DNA of 64,000 nt, taken from Methylophaga muralis (lineage in GTDB: Bacteria; Pseudomonadota; Gammaproteobacteria; Nitrosococcales; Methylophagaceae). The translations under genes and the position numbers were made by a program. The notes under the pieces are model-generated. The model worked only from the letters and a program-made list of their open reading frames with translations, ran no database searches and was not told the DNA's origin. This document shows positions 9,427-18,493 of this stretch, one piece after another (positions within the stretch are counted from its first letter, which is position 1; the number at the start of each line of letters is the position of its first letter). Location: assembly GCF_001720165.1 (NCBI RefSeq), contig NZ_MCRI01000004.1, positions 62,001 to 126,000 on the forward strand, read 5' to 3'.

Positions 9427-9548
9427 CGTAAAATCCTTTCAATAACGATAAATCAGTTAATAAGCGGCAATTAAGTTGTTATTAAGGCAGACCAATTTGG
9501 CTGACAAAAGTTGATGCGTGAATCAATTAATCAGGTTGAAACGGCAAA

Positions 9549-11201
9549 TCAGATAGCAGAAGCCAAATATTTATCATCCAGCCGCGGTACGGCATCCAGT
9601 AAATTCCGGGTATGTGCATTCTGTGGTGATTTCATCACTTGCTGGGTAATGCCTGACTCGACTAATTGCGCTTTGTGCATCACTACCATGCGATCCGCCA
9701 GATAATCCACCACACCCATGTTGTGCGTGATAAACAACATGCCAATGCCCTCTTCATCTACCAGCTGTCTTAATAACTTTAAGATACCGGCTTGTACTGA
9801 GACATCCAGCGCTGAGGTGATTTCATCACACAGAATAAATCGCGGTTCCAATACCAATGCTCTGGCAATCGCCAGACGTTGACGTTGGCCGCCGGAGAAT
9901 TCATGGGGATAACGCCATAAGCTATCGGTTGGCATTTCAACCCGATCCAAAAACCGAGCTGCAATTTGAATCCGTTCAGCATCAGTTTGCCCTATACCAT
10001 GTACCCGCATCGGCTCAATTAGTGTGGTGTGAATGGGTAAGCGAGGATTCAAGCTAGAACCCGGATCCTGAAACACTACCTGCATCCGACGTCGAAGTGG
10101 GCGCATGGCCTTGGCTGATATCTGAGTAATATCCTGTCCTTCAAGAATAATGCTACCTGCAGTGACATCCTGAAGTCTTAATAAGGCTCGTCCTAATGTG
10201 GTTTTGCCACAACCCGACTCGCCCACCAAGGCGACAATTTCGCCGGCATTAACTTGTAATGAAACGTTATCTACCGCTCGAAATTGATCAACGACACGAC
10301 GCATCAATCCACGACGCACCGGAAAATATACTGACACATCTTTCACTTCCAGCAACACCTTATCGGATTTTGCTGGTCGAGCCGGTCTGGGTAGACGTTC
10401 GGGTAATGCGGCAATCAAACTTTGTGTATATTCATGTTGTGGATTACGCAGCACTTCAGCAGTAGTGCCACTCTCAACTAAGATGCCCTTACGCATGACA
10501 CCAACCACATCGGCAATCTGAGCCACTACGCCAAAATCATGGGTAATAAATAACATGCCCATTCCACGCTTGGTTTGCAGTTCACGCATCAACTTAAGTA
10601 TTTCTGCCTGTACTGTTACATCAAGTGCGGTGGTCGGTTCATCAGCAATTAACAATGCTGGTTCGCAAATCAACGCCATCGCAATCATCACCCGCTGACG
10701 TTGACCGCCGGATAAACGATGAGGAAATTCACGAATTCGGCTGGCTGGCTCAGGAATACGTACTTCTTCAAGCGCAGCTAAAACTCTTTGTTTACGGGCT
10801 TCTTCGCTGAGTTCTGGCTGATGAATCTGTAACACTTCATCCAATTGTTCACCAATGGTTTGAACTGGATTGAGTGAAGTCATCGGCTCCTGAAAAATCA
10901 TTGCAATACGACTGCCACGTACTTTTCGCAGCGTTTCAGTATCAGCATTAAGCAGCTCGACATCCGCCAGTTCGCCTTGCGGATCGGATAATCGAATCTT
11001 ACCCGCCGGATGGCGGAAATGATCTTGAGGTAACAGCCCCATAATAGATAAAGCTGTTACGGATTTGCCACTGCCGGATTCGCCTACCAGACAATAGGTT
11101 TGTCCTGACTCTACCGCCAAGCTGATGTTATTCACTGCACGCAGCCAGCTTTCACCTTCACCCAACTCTGTCACTAGGTTTTCAACTTCCAGTAACTTCA
11201 T
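9549..11201 (-). CDS. yejF: Peptide ABC transporter, fused double ATP-binding protein (YejF type)
   Basis: Energises peptide import by the Yej system. The 550-residue protein contains two complete ABC domains. Domain 1 has Walker A GESGSGKS, signature LSGGQRQRV and Walker B LLIADEPTTALD. Domain 2 has Walker A GESGCGKT, signature FSGGQRQRL and Walker B FILCDEITSALD. Each is followed by an oligopeptide/dipeptide C-terminal segment (HEYTQSLIAALP; NAHTRNLLDAVP). This fused architecture distinguishes YejF from the separate OppD/OppF or DppD/DppF pairs. The start overlaps the yejE stop by four bases, and the gene order A-B-E-F matches E. coli yejABEF. The second-domain Walker B has DEIT rather than DEPT, a common harmless variant. 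Confidence 0.93.
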   Translation of the reverse strand: MKLLEVENLVTELGEGESWLRAVNNISLAVESGQTYCLVGESGSGKSVTALSIMGLLPQDHFRHPAGKIRLSDPQGELADVELLNADTETLRKVRGSRIAMIFQEPMTSLNPVQTIGEQLDEVLQIHQPELSEEARKQRVLAALEEVRIPEPASRIREFPHRLSGGQRQRVMIAMALICEPALLIADEPTTALDVTVQAEILKLMRELQTKRGMGMLFITHDFGVVAQIADVVGVMRKGILVESGTTAEVLRNPQHEYTQSLIAALPERLPRPARPAKSDKVLLEVKDVSVYFPVRRGLMRRVVDQFRAVDNVSLQVNAGEIVALVGESGCGKTTLGRALLRLQDVTAGSIILEGQDITQISAKAMRPLRRRMQVVFQDPGSSLNPRLPIHTTLIEPMRVHGIGQTDAERIQIAARFLDRVEMPTDSLWRYPHEFSGGQRQRLAIARALVLEPRFILCDEITSALDVSVQAGILKLLRQLVDEEGIGMLFITHNMGVVDYLADRMVVMHKAQLVESGITQQVMKSPQNAHTRNLLDAVPRLDDKYLASAI

Positions 11202-12394
11202 GATTGCATACCTCGACTGGTATGCGGATCAACGGCATCACGTAACGATTCGCCTAACAGGTTATAAGCAAATACTGTCATAAAAATTGCCCCGCCGGGA
11301 AACACCGCCAGCCACCAGTTAAAGGTAGACGATTGCACTGCCTGATTAAGTAACTGGCCCCAAGAAGGATCGTCCACTAATCCCAGACCAAGAAAACTTA
11401 ATGTTGCTTCAGCTAAAATCGCTGATGCGACACCAAAACTGGTCGCCACTAATAAGGGTGCAAGGCCGTTGGGTAACATATGACGGAACAAAATTGATCG
11501 TAAAGGCAAACCACTGGCAACGGCCGCTTGCACAAAATCCTGTTGCCTGAGTTTGAGAAATTCTGCTCGCACATATCGGGCATAGCCGGACCAGGCTGTT
11601 ATGCCAATAATCACCATCATCATGTAAATGGAACGTCCAAAAAACGCCACAAATGATAACAGCAGGAATAAGGTTGGTATCGCTTCAAAGATTTCCACCA
11701 AGCGCATACCGATAATATCGACAATGCCCGAAAAATAGCCCATCAGGCCACCGATAATAGTGCCAATGACTAAGGCGATTCCAGTTGCAATAAAGCCGAT
11801 ACCCAACGCAATTCGTGATGCATGAATCATCCGCGAAGCGACATCAGCCCCATTTTCATCGGTACCCATCAAATGGATCCGGTTCTGTGCGGATAACGGT
11901 GATTCAATTCCAGTATCGGCATAATCACGCAGATAATCTTTTGCCGAATAGGGGATCGGGGCGCGAATGATTTTTTCTACTTTGCCTTCCGCTTCCAGCT
12001 CACGATAATGCTCATAAACAACCAGAATAGGGGGTGAAACTGTTGCATAAGCAATAACGGAAACCACCGCGATACTTACCAGCCACAATAAAATCTTTTT
12101 CCACGCCACCAGCGAAAACGCCGAAATAACCAAGGTGATAAAAAACCCGCTCAACCAGATCCAGTCCAATGCTTGCATATGTTTAAGTAATGGGCTGCTG
12201 GCTTGTCCATCAATCACCAGATAAATCGGATGACTGCTTGCCAGAAACGGTGAAAAAGTAGCAATCACCACCAGTAAGCCAATCCATGCCAGACCAATCT
12301 TGGCACTGGTTCGTTTTAGTAATGACGAAACAACCTGTTGTGCCCAGGATTTGGATGGTTGCTTGACTGGAATTTCAACGACTTGTTCAGTCAT
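11198..12394 (-). CDS. yejE: Peptide ABC transporter permease (YejE type), with an extra membrane insertion
   Basis: Inner-membrane permease of the Yej peptide importer. The C-terminal half is a normal BPD_transp_1 domain with the EAA-loop DFVQAAVASGLPLRSILFRH and the GLGLVDDPSWGQLL signature. Between the N-terminal helix (IGLAWIGLLVVIATFSPFL) and the conserved HLMGTDENGADVASR segment lie about 110 residues with two further hydrophobic segments (WIWLSGFFITLVISAFSLV; ILLWLVSIAVVSVIAYATV), making it 398 residues against about 341 in E. coli. I chose ATG at 12394, preceded by GAGGG; a longer reading from 12448 lacks a ribosome site. The start overlaps the yejB stop by eight bases. Confidence 0.9.
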   Translation of the reverse strand: MTEQVVEIPVKQPSKSWAQQVVSSLLKRTSAKIGLAWIGLLVVIATFSPFLASSHPIYLVIDGQASSPLLKHMQALDWIWLSGFFITLVISAFSLVAWKKILLWLVSIAVVSVIAYATVSPPILVVYEHYRELEAEGKVEKIIRAPIPYSAKDYLRDYADTGIESPLSAQNRIHLMGTDENGADVASRMIHASRIALGIGFIATGIALVIGTIIGGLMGYFSGIVDIIGMRLVEIFEAIPTLFLLLSFVAFFGRSIYMMMVIIGITAWSGYARYVRAEFLKLRQQDFVQAAVASGLPLRSILFRHMLPNGLAPLLVATSFGVASAILAEATLSFLGLGLVDDPSWGQLLNQAVQSSTFNWWLAVFPGGAIFMTVFAYNLLGESLRDAVDPHTSRGMQS

Positions 12395-13769
12395 AACTGA
12401 CCCTCGGATCGACAATCGCATAAGCAATATCAGCCAGTAAATAGCCAACTAATGTCAGCAGGCCGGAAATTAATGTCACAGATAAAACCAGCTCCCGATC
12501 ACGGGTTTGTACTGCTTCAACAGCAAGCTTTCCCATACCATCAATACTGAAAATGCTTTCCACAATCACCGAACCCGCCAATAAACTCGGTAGTAAGGTT
12601 GCTGAAACAGTTATTAATGGTAAAAGCGAATTACGAAACACATGGCGCCATAAAACGGTTTCTTCATCAACACCTTTAGCACGGGCAGTACGAGCATAAT
12701 CTGCTGCCAGATTTTCCAGCAGTGAAGATCGCGTTAACTTGGCTAAAAATGCCAATCCACCATAGGAAAGCGCGATAACCGGCAACACAAGATGCCACAT
12801 CCGATCTAGTAAATAACCACTCTGTATAACTTGAGCTCCCAGCAAGTTTGATAACGCTAAACCAAAGCCAACTGCGAATCCGCCTGTAATGACAATTCGC
12901 AGTGCAATATTGCCCAGACCCGCGAAGAGTCTCACTAACATAGCCATTGAAGGAATCAGCAATAGATGCAGCAAACCGAACAGATCACCGTTCAGATTAA
13001 AGGCCATCGCATAGCCCAATACAGCGCCGATAATAAGCCCGGCAAACTGTCGTATCTTCAATGAAAACGTCACCACAGCGCTGATAAGTGCGACAGTGAG
13101 CAAAGCGACACAGATAAAGGTAATAAACACATCGCTCATGCTTGCCATCAGCGGCAGAAATGTCTGATCCGCAGTTTCTCTTCGCATCAAACCGCCCGTA
13201 GGAAACCAGCGCCAATATTGTTCTGAAGCAAAAAAACCAATAAACAAAACGCCCGCCAACATACTTGGCACGGACCATAGGCCGAGCAGAAAAATATTTG
13301 AAGTAACGTCAAAACGACCGCCACGTTGCCGAGCGGCTTGCACACCAATGCCAATAGCCAGTGCATAAATCAGCGGTATTGAAATTAGATTGAGTAATAG
13401 CGTGATTGGCAAGCGTTCCGCGATCATATCGGTGACCGGTCGACCATAACGGAAACTGGTCCCTAAATCGGTGCCTTTCCACAGCGAAAACTCGCCAAAT
13501 GTGCCATCTGGCAGCCGTTTAAAACCAATCGGTGAAATATTATTCAACCAGCGAACATATTGCACCGGAGCCGGTTTATCCAACCCATATAGTTTGTTGT
13601 AATAATCTTCCAGCGCCTGACGGCTTTGTGGTTCCAGCTCCATGCCATCGACCAGCGATTGAGCACTGATTCCACCAGGAGCTGCTGCCATTACTGTGAA
13701 TACCACAATGGTGATCCCGAGCAGCGTCGGGATCATCAACAAGATGCGTCGTAATAGATAACTCAGCAT
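12387..13769 (-). CDS. yejB: Peptide ABC transporter permease (YejB type), with an inserted hydrophobic module
   Basis: Second permease of the Yej importer. The N-terminus (MLSYLLRRILLMIPTLLGI) and the C-terminal BPD_transp_1 domain with the EAA loop (ARTARAKGVDEETVLWRHVF) are family-standard. Between the conserved FPTGGL (about 189-194) and WHLVLPVIALSYGGLAFLAK (from about 325) there are about 110 extra residues (roughly 205-318) holding about four hydrophobic stretches, so the protein is 460 residues rather than about 364 as in E. coli YejB. The insertion is in frame and strongly hydrophobic, so it is not sequence error. yejA lies six bases upstream. Confidence 0.9.
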   Translation of the reverse strand: MLSYLLRRILLMIPTLLGITIVVFTVMAAAPGGISAQSLVDGMELEPQSRQALEDYYNKLYGLDKPAPVQYVRWLNNISPIGFKRLPDGTFGEFSLWKGTDLGTSFRYGRPVTDMIAERLPITLLLNLISIPLIYALAIGIGVQAARQRGGRFDVTSNIFLLGLWSVPSMLAGVLFIGFFASEQYWRWFPTGGLMRRETADQTFLPLMASMSDVFITFICVALLTVALISAVVTFSLKIRQFAGLIIGAVLGYAMAFNLNGDLFGLLHLLLIPSMAMLVRLFAGLGNIALRIVITGGFAVGFGLALSNLLGAQVIQSGYLLDRMWHLVLPVIALSYGGLAFLAKLTRSSLLENLAADYARTARAKGVDEETVLWRHVFRNSLLPLITVSATLLPSLLAGSVIVESIFSIDGMGKLAVEAVQTRDRELVLSVTLISGLLTLVGYLLADIAYAIVDPRVSYD

Positions 13770-13775
13770 GACTTT

Positions 13776-15656
13776 CTAACGTCTATTCTGTAGTTCGGCC
13801 GGCACATATATCTCCACCGGTACACTCATCAGATTCAGGCCTAGACTGGTTTTTTCCAGATTATGAATTCGGCGATCAATAAACGCCATGGTATTGCGGC
13901 GGAACAGGAAGGTATAGGGTTGATCATCTACCAGAATTTTCTCTGCCTGATGCCACAACTCCATTCGTTTGTCTTCATCTACCTCTGATCTGGCAGCATC
14001 GATGATTGCATCAAGTTCAGAGTTACGATAATTGATAAAGTTATCACCACCTTCCACGGTTTGGCTGGAATGGAACATCTGATATATATCGATCTCAATG
14101 CCCGAGGTCCAGGCCAAGGTGATCGCATCAAAGTTTTTCTGCTGGATGTTTTCCACCATCACCGACCATTCAGTAGGATTCGGTTTCATGATAATGCCGG
14201 AACGGGCATATAAATCTCTCAGGAACAGCACCATACGTCGCGTGTCATCGCTGTCCTGAAAATATGTCAGAGAAAATTCAAACCTATCACCATCAGGTGT
14301 CTCTAAAATGCCATCGTTATTACTGTCTTGAAATCCCGCTTCCAGCAATAACTCACGGGCTTTGTCGATGTTATAGGCAATTGCTTCATTGGCTTCATCA
14401 TGCTGGGCAGACCCGGGCATAAAGGGGCTGGCAGCAGGTTGTCCGTAGCCGAGGAAAATTTCTTCCAATACCCTATCCACATTAGTCAACATGGACATGG
14501 CCATTCGTACCCGTTTATCGGCAAAAATAGTTTTCTCGCCACCACGTTCCTGATTCCAGGCAATAAAGCTATAGCCAGCCGTTGGACTCATATACTCAAA
14601 ATTCTGGCTACGTTCGGTAATACCTTTATCATCAAGCAGATTCTGATACTCACGCGGACGGGCGCTGTAAACATCAATATCGCCATTACGGAAGGTAGTC
14701 AGTCGAGCACTATCATTTTCAATAATGCGCCAGACAATCCGATCAAAAGACGCACTAACCGGTCCCCAATAGCGAGGATTACGCACTAATTCCACTACAC
14801 CCGTATCAGGTGTCCAACCCTCCGGGTTACTCAAACGAAACGGTCCAGACCCCATCAACAAACCACGACTTTCGTTAAATGTTTTTGGATCATCAAGAAA
14901 CCGACCATAGAAATGTTCAGGCAAAATATCTAGGCTGCCAGCCAGTTGCAGACTGTTGAAATAGGGTTCGTTGAAAACAAACTCAACATGGTAATCATCC
15001 AGCGCCGTTACACGTTCCATTCTGGATAAATAGGCACGGCTGCGTGGTGCGGCAATGGCTTCATTCATGATGAAGTTAAAGGTGAATTCCACGTCTTTAG
15101 CGGTTAAAGGTTCACCATCAGAAAAGGTAATATCACGGCGTAAGGTGAAAGTAATCGTCAGACCATCCGATGAGGTGGTCCAGTCTTCTGCAAGCAGACC
15201 GTTCCATTCCAGCGTGTCAGGATCACGTGACAGTAAAGATTCGAGCACATATTGCTGAACCTCACTTGAATAGGCATCAGCAGAAACCAGCGGAGTTAAC
15301 GTTCTGATGTTGCTGGCAAATGCCATCATCAACCAGTCACCCTGAGCATAATCTTCTTTATCTGCAGCTAAACGTGCTCGTTCAAACGCGTCAGTGCCTT
15401 TCACATTGTTGAGACTACTTGGTTGGTTATTTGCGTTACTGCTAAAGTCAGTTGTACGAATGGTTTGCTCAAGATTACGCAATAACCCTCGAGTTGCACG
15501 AATATCTTTTGCCTGTTCCTCCATGACGCGTGTCATTTCATTCATTTTGGTCCATTGTCTGTCTATCTGGATCATCAATAAAAGAAACATCACCACAAAC
15601 AAACTTAATCCTAGCCAGAACCAGAGCTTACTGATACCCACGTTTCCATTTTTCAT
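13776..15656 (-). CDS. yejA: Membrane-tethered peptide-binding protein (SBP family 5, YejA-like)
   Basis: Periplasmic receptor that would deliver oligopeptides to YejBE. The SBP_bac_5 domain runs from about residue 90 (with LLSRDPDTLEWNGLLAEDW and FTLRRDITFSDGEPLTAKD) to the end; the length of 626 is near YejA (about 604). The N-terminus is unusual: instead of a cleavable signal there is one membrane helix (about 11-28, LWFWLGLSLFVVMFLLLMIQ) with no clear signal-peptidase or lipobox site, then about 40 residues predicted to form a coiled coil. It is therefore probably anchored in the inner membrane. First gene of the A-B-E-F operon; a 9-bp palindrome lies about 60 bases before the ATG. Confidence 0.88.
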   Translation of the reverse strand: MKNGNVGISKLWFWLGLSLFVVMFLLLMIQIDRQWTKMNEMTRVMEEQAKDIRATRGLLRNLEQTIRTTDFSSNANNQPSSLNNVKGTDAFERARLAADKEDYAQGDWLMMAFASNIRTLTPLVSADAYSSEVQQYVLESLLSRDPDTLEWNGLLAEDWTTSSDGLTITFTLRRDITFSDGEPLTAKDVEFTFNFIMNEAIAAPRSRAYLSRMERVTALDDYHVEFVFNEPYFNSLQLAGSLDILPEHFYGRFLDDPKTFNESRGLLMGSGPFRLSNPEGWTPDTGVVELVRNPRYWGPVSASFDRIVWRIIENDSARLTTFRNGDIDVYSARPREYQNLLDDKGITERSQNFEYMSPTAGYSFIAWNQERGGEKTIFADKRVRMAMSMLTNVDRVLEEIFLGYGQPAASPFMPGSAQHDEANEAIAYNIDKARELLLEAGFQDSNNDGILETPDGDRFEFSLTYFQDSDDTRRMVLFLRDLYARSGIIMKPNPTEWSVMVENIQQKNFDAITLAWTSGIEIDIYQMFHSSQTVEGGDNFINYRNSELDAIIDAARSEVDEDKRMELWHQAEKILVDDQPYTFLFRRNTMAFIDRRIHNLEKTSLGLNLMSVPVEIYVPAELQNRR

Positions 15657-15714
15657 GCGTTATTTGCCTATATCTCTGTAGATGTGCGTTATTTTTGTTT
15701 ATTGTTTTGCTCAG

Positions 15715-15742
15715 ACTGACAGCTTATGTAATTGCTGTCAGT
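15715..15742. repeat. Perfect 9-bp palindrome upstream of the yej operon
   Basis: ACTGACAGC (15715-15723) and GCTGTCAGT (15734-15742) form a perfect inverted repeat with a 10-base spacer. It lies 59-86 bases upstream of the yejA start and 88 bases beyond the patatin stop, both genes reading on the minus strand. There is no T-run on either side, so an operator for yej or a weak processing hairpin is more likely than a terminator. The binding protein is unknown. Confidence 0.4.
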
Positions 15743-15829
15743 AGATTTCTACTCAAATTTAGCTTCACGACATGACAGTTGCAAATGTAAGTTGGTTCTT
15801 TATCGCCGCTAAAATTCTATGTAAATGAA

Positions 15830-16756
15830 TCAGCCTTTCATGTTGCGAAGCACATAGTGAATTTCTGCCAGGTTTCTCTCTACGCTTTGTGTGCCCGCCT
15901 CTATTGCTTCAGCTGCACGGAAAAACTCCAATAAACCTATCTGTGATAAACGTGGCTGCAATACGACATCTGGCGGATCTCCGGCCATGCGGCTGCGGGT
16001 AATTCTATCCTGAGTTATATTGACCGATGCAGCGATTGCCGCAAACATATCGGGCACATCTTCTTTAACTGTTTTATCTTCAGCAAAAAAATTCCCAGCG
16101 TAGTTAGTAATAAATTCACTGATGCGATTGCCAAGCAAGCTGGAGCTTTGATCGTTTTTAGCTATGGGAGGATTCTGATGTAAGTGTTTGCCTAAAATAT
16201 CGCCATTTAAATTGACCGCAATCACAATATCCGCACCTAATGCACGACAGACTGAAACTGGTACCGGATTGACCAGCCCGCCATCAATTAACCAGCGATT
16301 ATGATGTTTTATCGCCGGAAACAGCCCTGGCAGAGAGATAGATGACCAGACAGCTTCCAGCAATTTTCCTTCAGTATTCCAAACCTCCTGACCTGAATGA
16401 AGATCTGTCGCCACACTGGCATAGCGCTGAGCTAACGATTCAATTAATAATGTTTCTTCTGCAACATACAGATTTAAAAACTCATGCAATTTATCTTTGT
16501 TGACCACACCATTGAATGGAAAACCAATTTTAAAAAAACGTGCCGTTTCAAGTTTGGTCAGTTTAAGTAATCGCTGCTGCAATTCCGGTAATTTATGACT
16601 GACATAAGCTGCGCCAACTAAGGCACCGATCGATGTCCCTACCACCACATCGGGCTTAATTCCAGCGTTTACCAGTGAATTTATCACGCCTATATGTGCC
16701 CAGCCACGCGCAGCACCACTACCCAAAGCCAAACCAATTTTTAGGGAATCTTTCAT
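15830..16756 (-). CDS. Patatin-like phospholipase (RssA family)
   Basis: Predicted serine acyl hydrolase with the Ser-Asp dyad of patatins. The N-terminus has the glycine-rich oxyanion loop LGSGAARGWAHIGVI, the nucleophile elbow GTSIG with Ser42, and the second catalytic motif DGGLVNPVP with Asp158. The 308-residue length and GSGAARGWAHIGV form match RssA-type bacterial patatins (E. coli RssA about 301). These usually act on phospholipids or lysophospholipids; the exact substrate is unknown. There is no signal peptide, so it is cytoplasmic. It is divergent from the small basic gene at 16869, with a 112-base shared region. Confidence 0.85.
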   Translation of the reverse strand: MKDSLKIGLALGSGAARGWAHIGVINSLVNAGIKPDVVVGTSIGALVGAAYVSHKLPELQQRLLKLTKLETARFFKIGFPFNGVVNKDKLHEFLNLYVAEETLLIESLAQRYASVATDLHSGQEVWNTEGKLLEAVWSSISLPGLFPAIKHHNRWLIDGGLVNPVPVSVCRALGADIVIAVNLNGDILGKHLHQNPPIAKNDQSSSLLGNRISEFITNYAGNFFAEDKTVKEDVPDMFAAIAASVNITQDRITRSRMAGDPPDVVLQPRLSQIGLLEFFRAAEAIEAGTQSVERNLAEIHYVLRNMKG

Positions 16757-16868
16757 TTATTTTCTATATCCGTAAAGTTAATATCAACGTTAACTTAATG
16801 AAAGAATTAAAGTTATAAACAAATTAGCCGATATGTTTTGTGAGCTCGTGTAAAGCTAGGTCGACACA

Positions 16869-17081
16869 ATGGATATATCACGAATTTATCATAACAATTT
16901 TTTGATCACATACAGCACTCAACCAGTCAATCCTGGACAACCGACTGCGGATAAAACCCAGCCGTCTATTCAGGAAGAACGGCGGCAACGTCGTGAACGT
17001 CGTAAACGTAAACAAAAAACGTTGATTGAAAGACGGGTTTCTTCAGAACGTCGTGGCCCCGCATTTGATGCGAAAGCCTGA
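16869..17081 (+). CDS. Hypothetical small, arginine-rich protein
   Basis: Not recognised. The 70 residues split into a neutral N-terminal third (MDISRIYHNNFLITYSTQPV) and a very basic, probably helical C-terminal half with repeated ERR/RRER/RRK blocks (EERRQRRERRKRKQK, then IERRVSSERRG). The ATG at 16869 follows AGG at weak spacing. The stop is three bases from the convergent RNase J stop, leaving no room for a terminator. The basic, low-complexity half suggests nucleic-acid or membrane-phosphate contact, which is only inference. The start region shares its promoter space with the patatin gene. Confidence 0.55.
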   Translation: MDISRIYHNNFLITYSTQPVNPGQPTADKTQPSIQEERRQRRERRKRKQKTLIERRVSSERRGPAFDAKA

Positions 17082-17083
17082 CT

Positions 17084-18460
17084 TCACAATTTTTTCAGCA
17101 GCTTTCGATCAAACAGTCCCCACCTTCCGGTTTTAACTGCTCCACGGCGAATACCGTTTACCGGGGCAATATAAAACAAATCACCATTCTGCCCCAATAA
17201 CTGCTGTCTGACACCACTCGCCTTAGCAATTTTGGCATTCGCTTTCATATGCATCAATTCACCATGAACCGGGATAGCGCATTGTGGTTGTACCCATTGA
17301 TACATGGTTTTCAGCTCTTCACTGGCGGGATGTCCCGAGGCGTGTATCGGTAAAGCACTGTTATCAATATCAATCACATCGACTTGCATGGCTTTAAGCC
17401 GTTCTATCAATGTGCTTATTGCTAATTCATTACCGGGAATCACTTTAGAACTGAAAATAACGGTATCACCAGGTGACAATTGCAAATCGCGGAAACTGTT
17501 CTGGCTCAGGCGATTTAATGCCGTACGAGGCTCGCCCTGGCTGCCAGTCGCAACTAATAGAACAGTGTGTGCAGGTAGGTAACCCAAATGTGCTGAATCT
17601 ACAGATGTTTTCACACTGGTCCACAAACCTACATTTTTGGCAGCCGATACTGTATTGATTAACGAGCGGCCGAGTAAACCTAAGTGTCGGCCGGTTTCTT
17701 CAGCAATTCTTGCCAAAGTATGCAAACGAGCGATGTTACTGCCAAAACAGGCGACCACTACTCTACCTTTGGCATGTTCAACATGGAATTTCAGGCCTTT
17801 GTATAGATTGGCTTCTGATTCTGACCAGCCCTGAACATTGGCATTGGTGGAATCACAAACCATCGCATCAACCTGATATTCAGCCAGCTTTTGAAACGCG
17901 CTGGCATCGTAGGTCTTACCAACCACTGGGGCTTTATCAAGCTTCCAGTCTGCGGTATGAAATACCTTAGCAACCGGCGTGCTGATTAATAATGCATAAG
18001 GTTCTGGAATAGAATGTGTCAGCCGTAGCCATTCAACATGAAATACGCCGATCTGTCGTTTGGCATCCGCTTCGACGATGATTACCGGTACTTTGTCAGC
18101 AATACCCTGCTCGACTAATTTACGGCGTAGCATTTCGGCGGTAAATGCGGTGGTATACACCGGACAGCGGAAATATTCCCAAAGATAGGGCACGGCGCCA
18201 ATATGATCTTCGTGAGCGTGAGTAATTATAAGACCATCTAACTGTTGACGACGGTCAATCAGAAATTGCGGATCGGCCATCTGAATCGGTGGGTTTTGGC
18301 TATTAATCGGTTCACCAAACTCATCGACTTCCGCTTGAAAAGTAACTCCACAATCAACAATTAACCAGCGCCCGTTATGTCCATATACATTCAGGTTCAT
18401 ACCGATTTCACCGCAGCCTCCCAGCGGTAGGAACCAAAAATCATCTTTTCCAGGTGTCAT
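17084..18460 (-). CDS. Ribonuclease J family metallo-beta-lactamase RNase
   Basis: Predicted 5'-3' exo-/endoribonuclease of RNA turnover. The metallo-beta-lactamase zinc motif HAHEDH is at residues 81-86, and the beta-CASP region carries SQGEPRTALNRLS and the C-terminal metal-binding VHGELMHMKANAK. It is 458 residues, shorter than Bacillus RNase J1 (about 555), mostly because the C-terminal extension is missing; this short form occurs in several proteobacteria. The N-terminus FLPLGGCGEIGMNLNVYG is typical of the family. It lies 33 bases downstream of the ybaL stop on the same strand and may share its transcript. Confidence 0.88.
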   Translation of the reverse strand: MTPGKDDFWFLPLGGCGEIGMNLNVYGHNGRWLIVDCGVTFQAEVDEFGEPINSQNPPIQMADPQFLIDRRQQLDGLIITHAHEDHIGAVPYLWEYFRCPVYTTAFTAEMLRRKLVEQGIADKVPVIIVEADAKRQIGVFHVEWLRLTHSIPEPYALLISTPVAKVFHTADWKLDKAPVVGKTYDASAFQKLAEYQVDAMVCDSTNANVQGWSESEANLYKGLKFHVEHAKGRVVVACFGSNIARLHTLARIAEETGRHLGLLGRSLINTVSAAKNVGLWTSVKTSVDSAHLGYLPAHTVLLVATGSQGEPRTALNRLSQNSFRDLQLSPGDTVIFSSKVIPGNELAISTLIERLKAMQVDVIDIDNSALPIHASGHPASEELKTMYQWVQPQCAIPVHGELMHMKANAKIAKASGVRQQLLGQNGDLFYIAPVNGIRRGAVKTGRWGLFDRKLLKKL

Positions 18461-18493
18461 CCAGACCTCTTAATTCAGGCTCCAGTATAGGAG

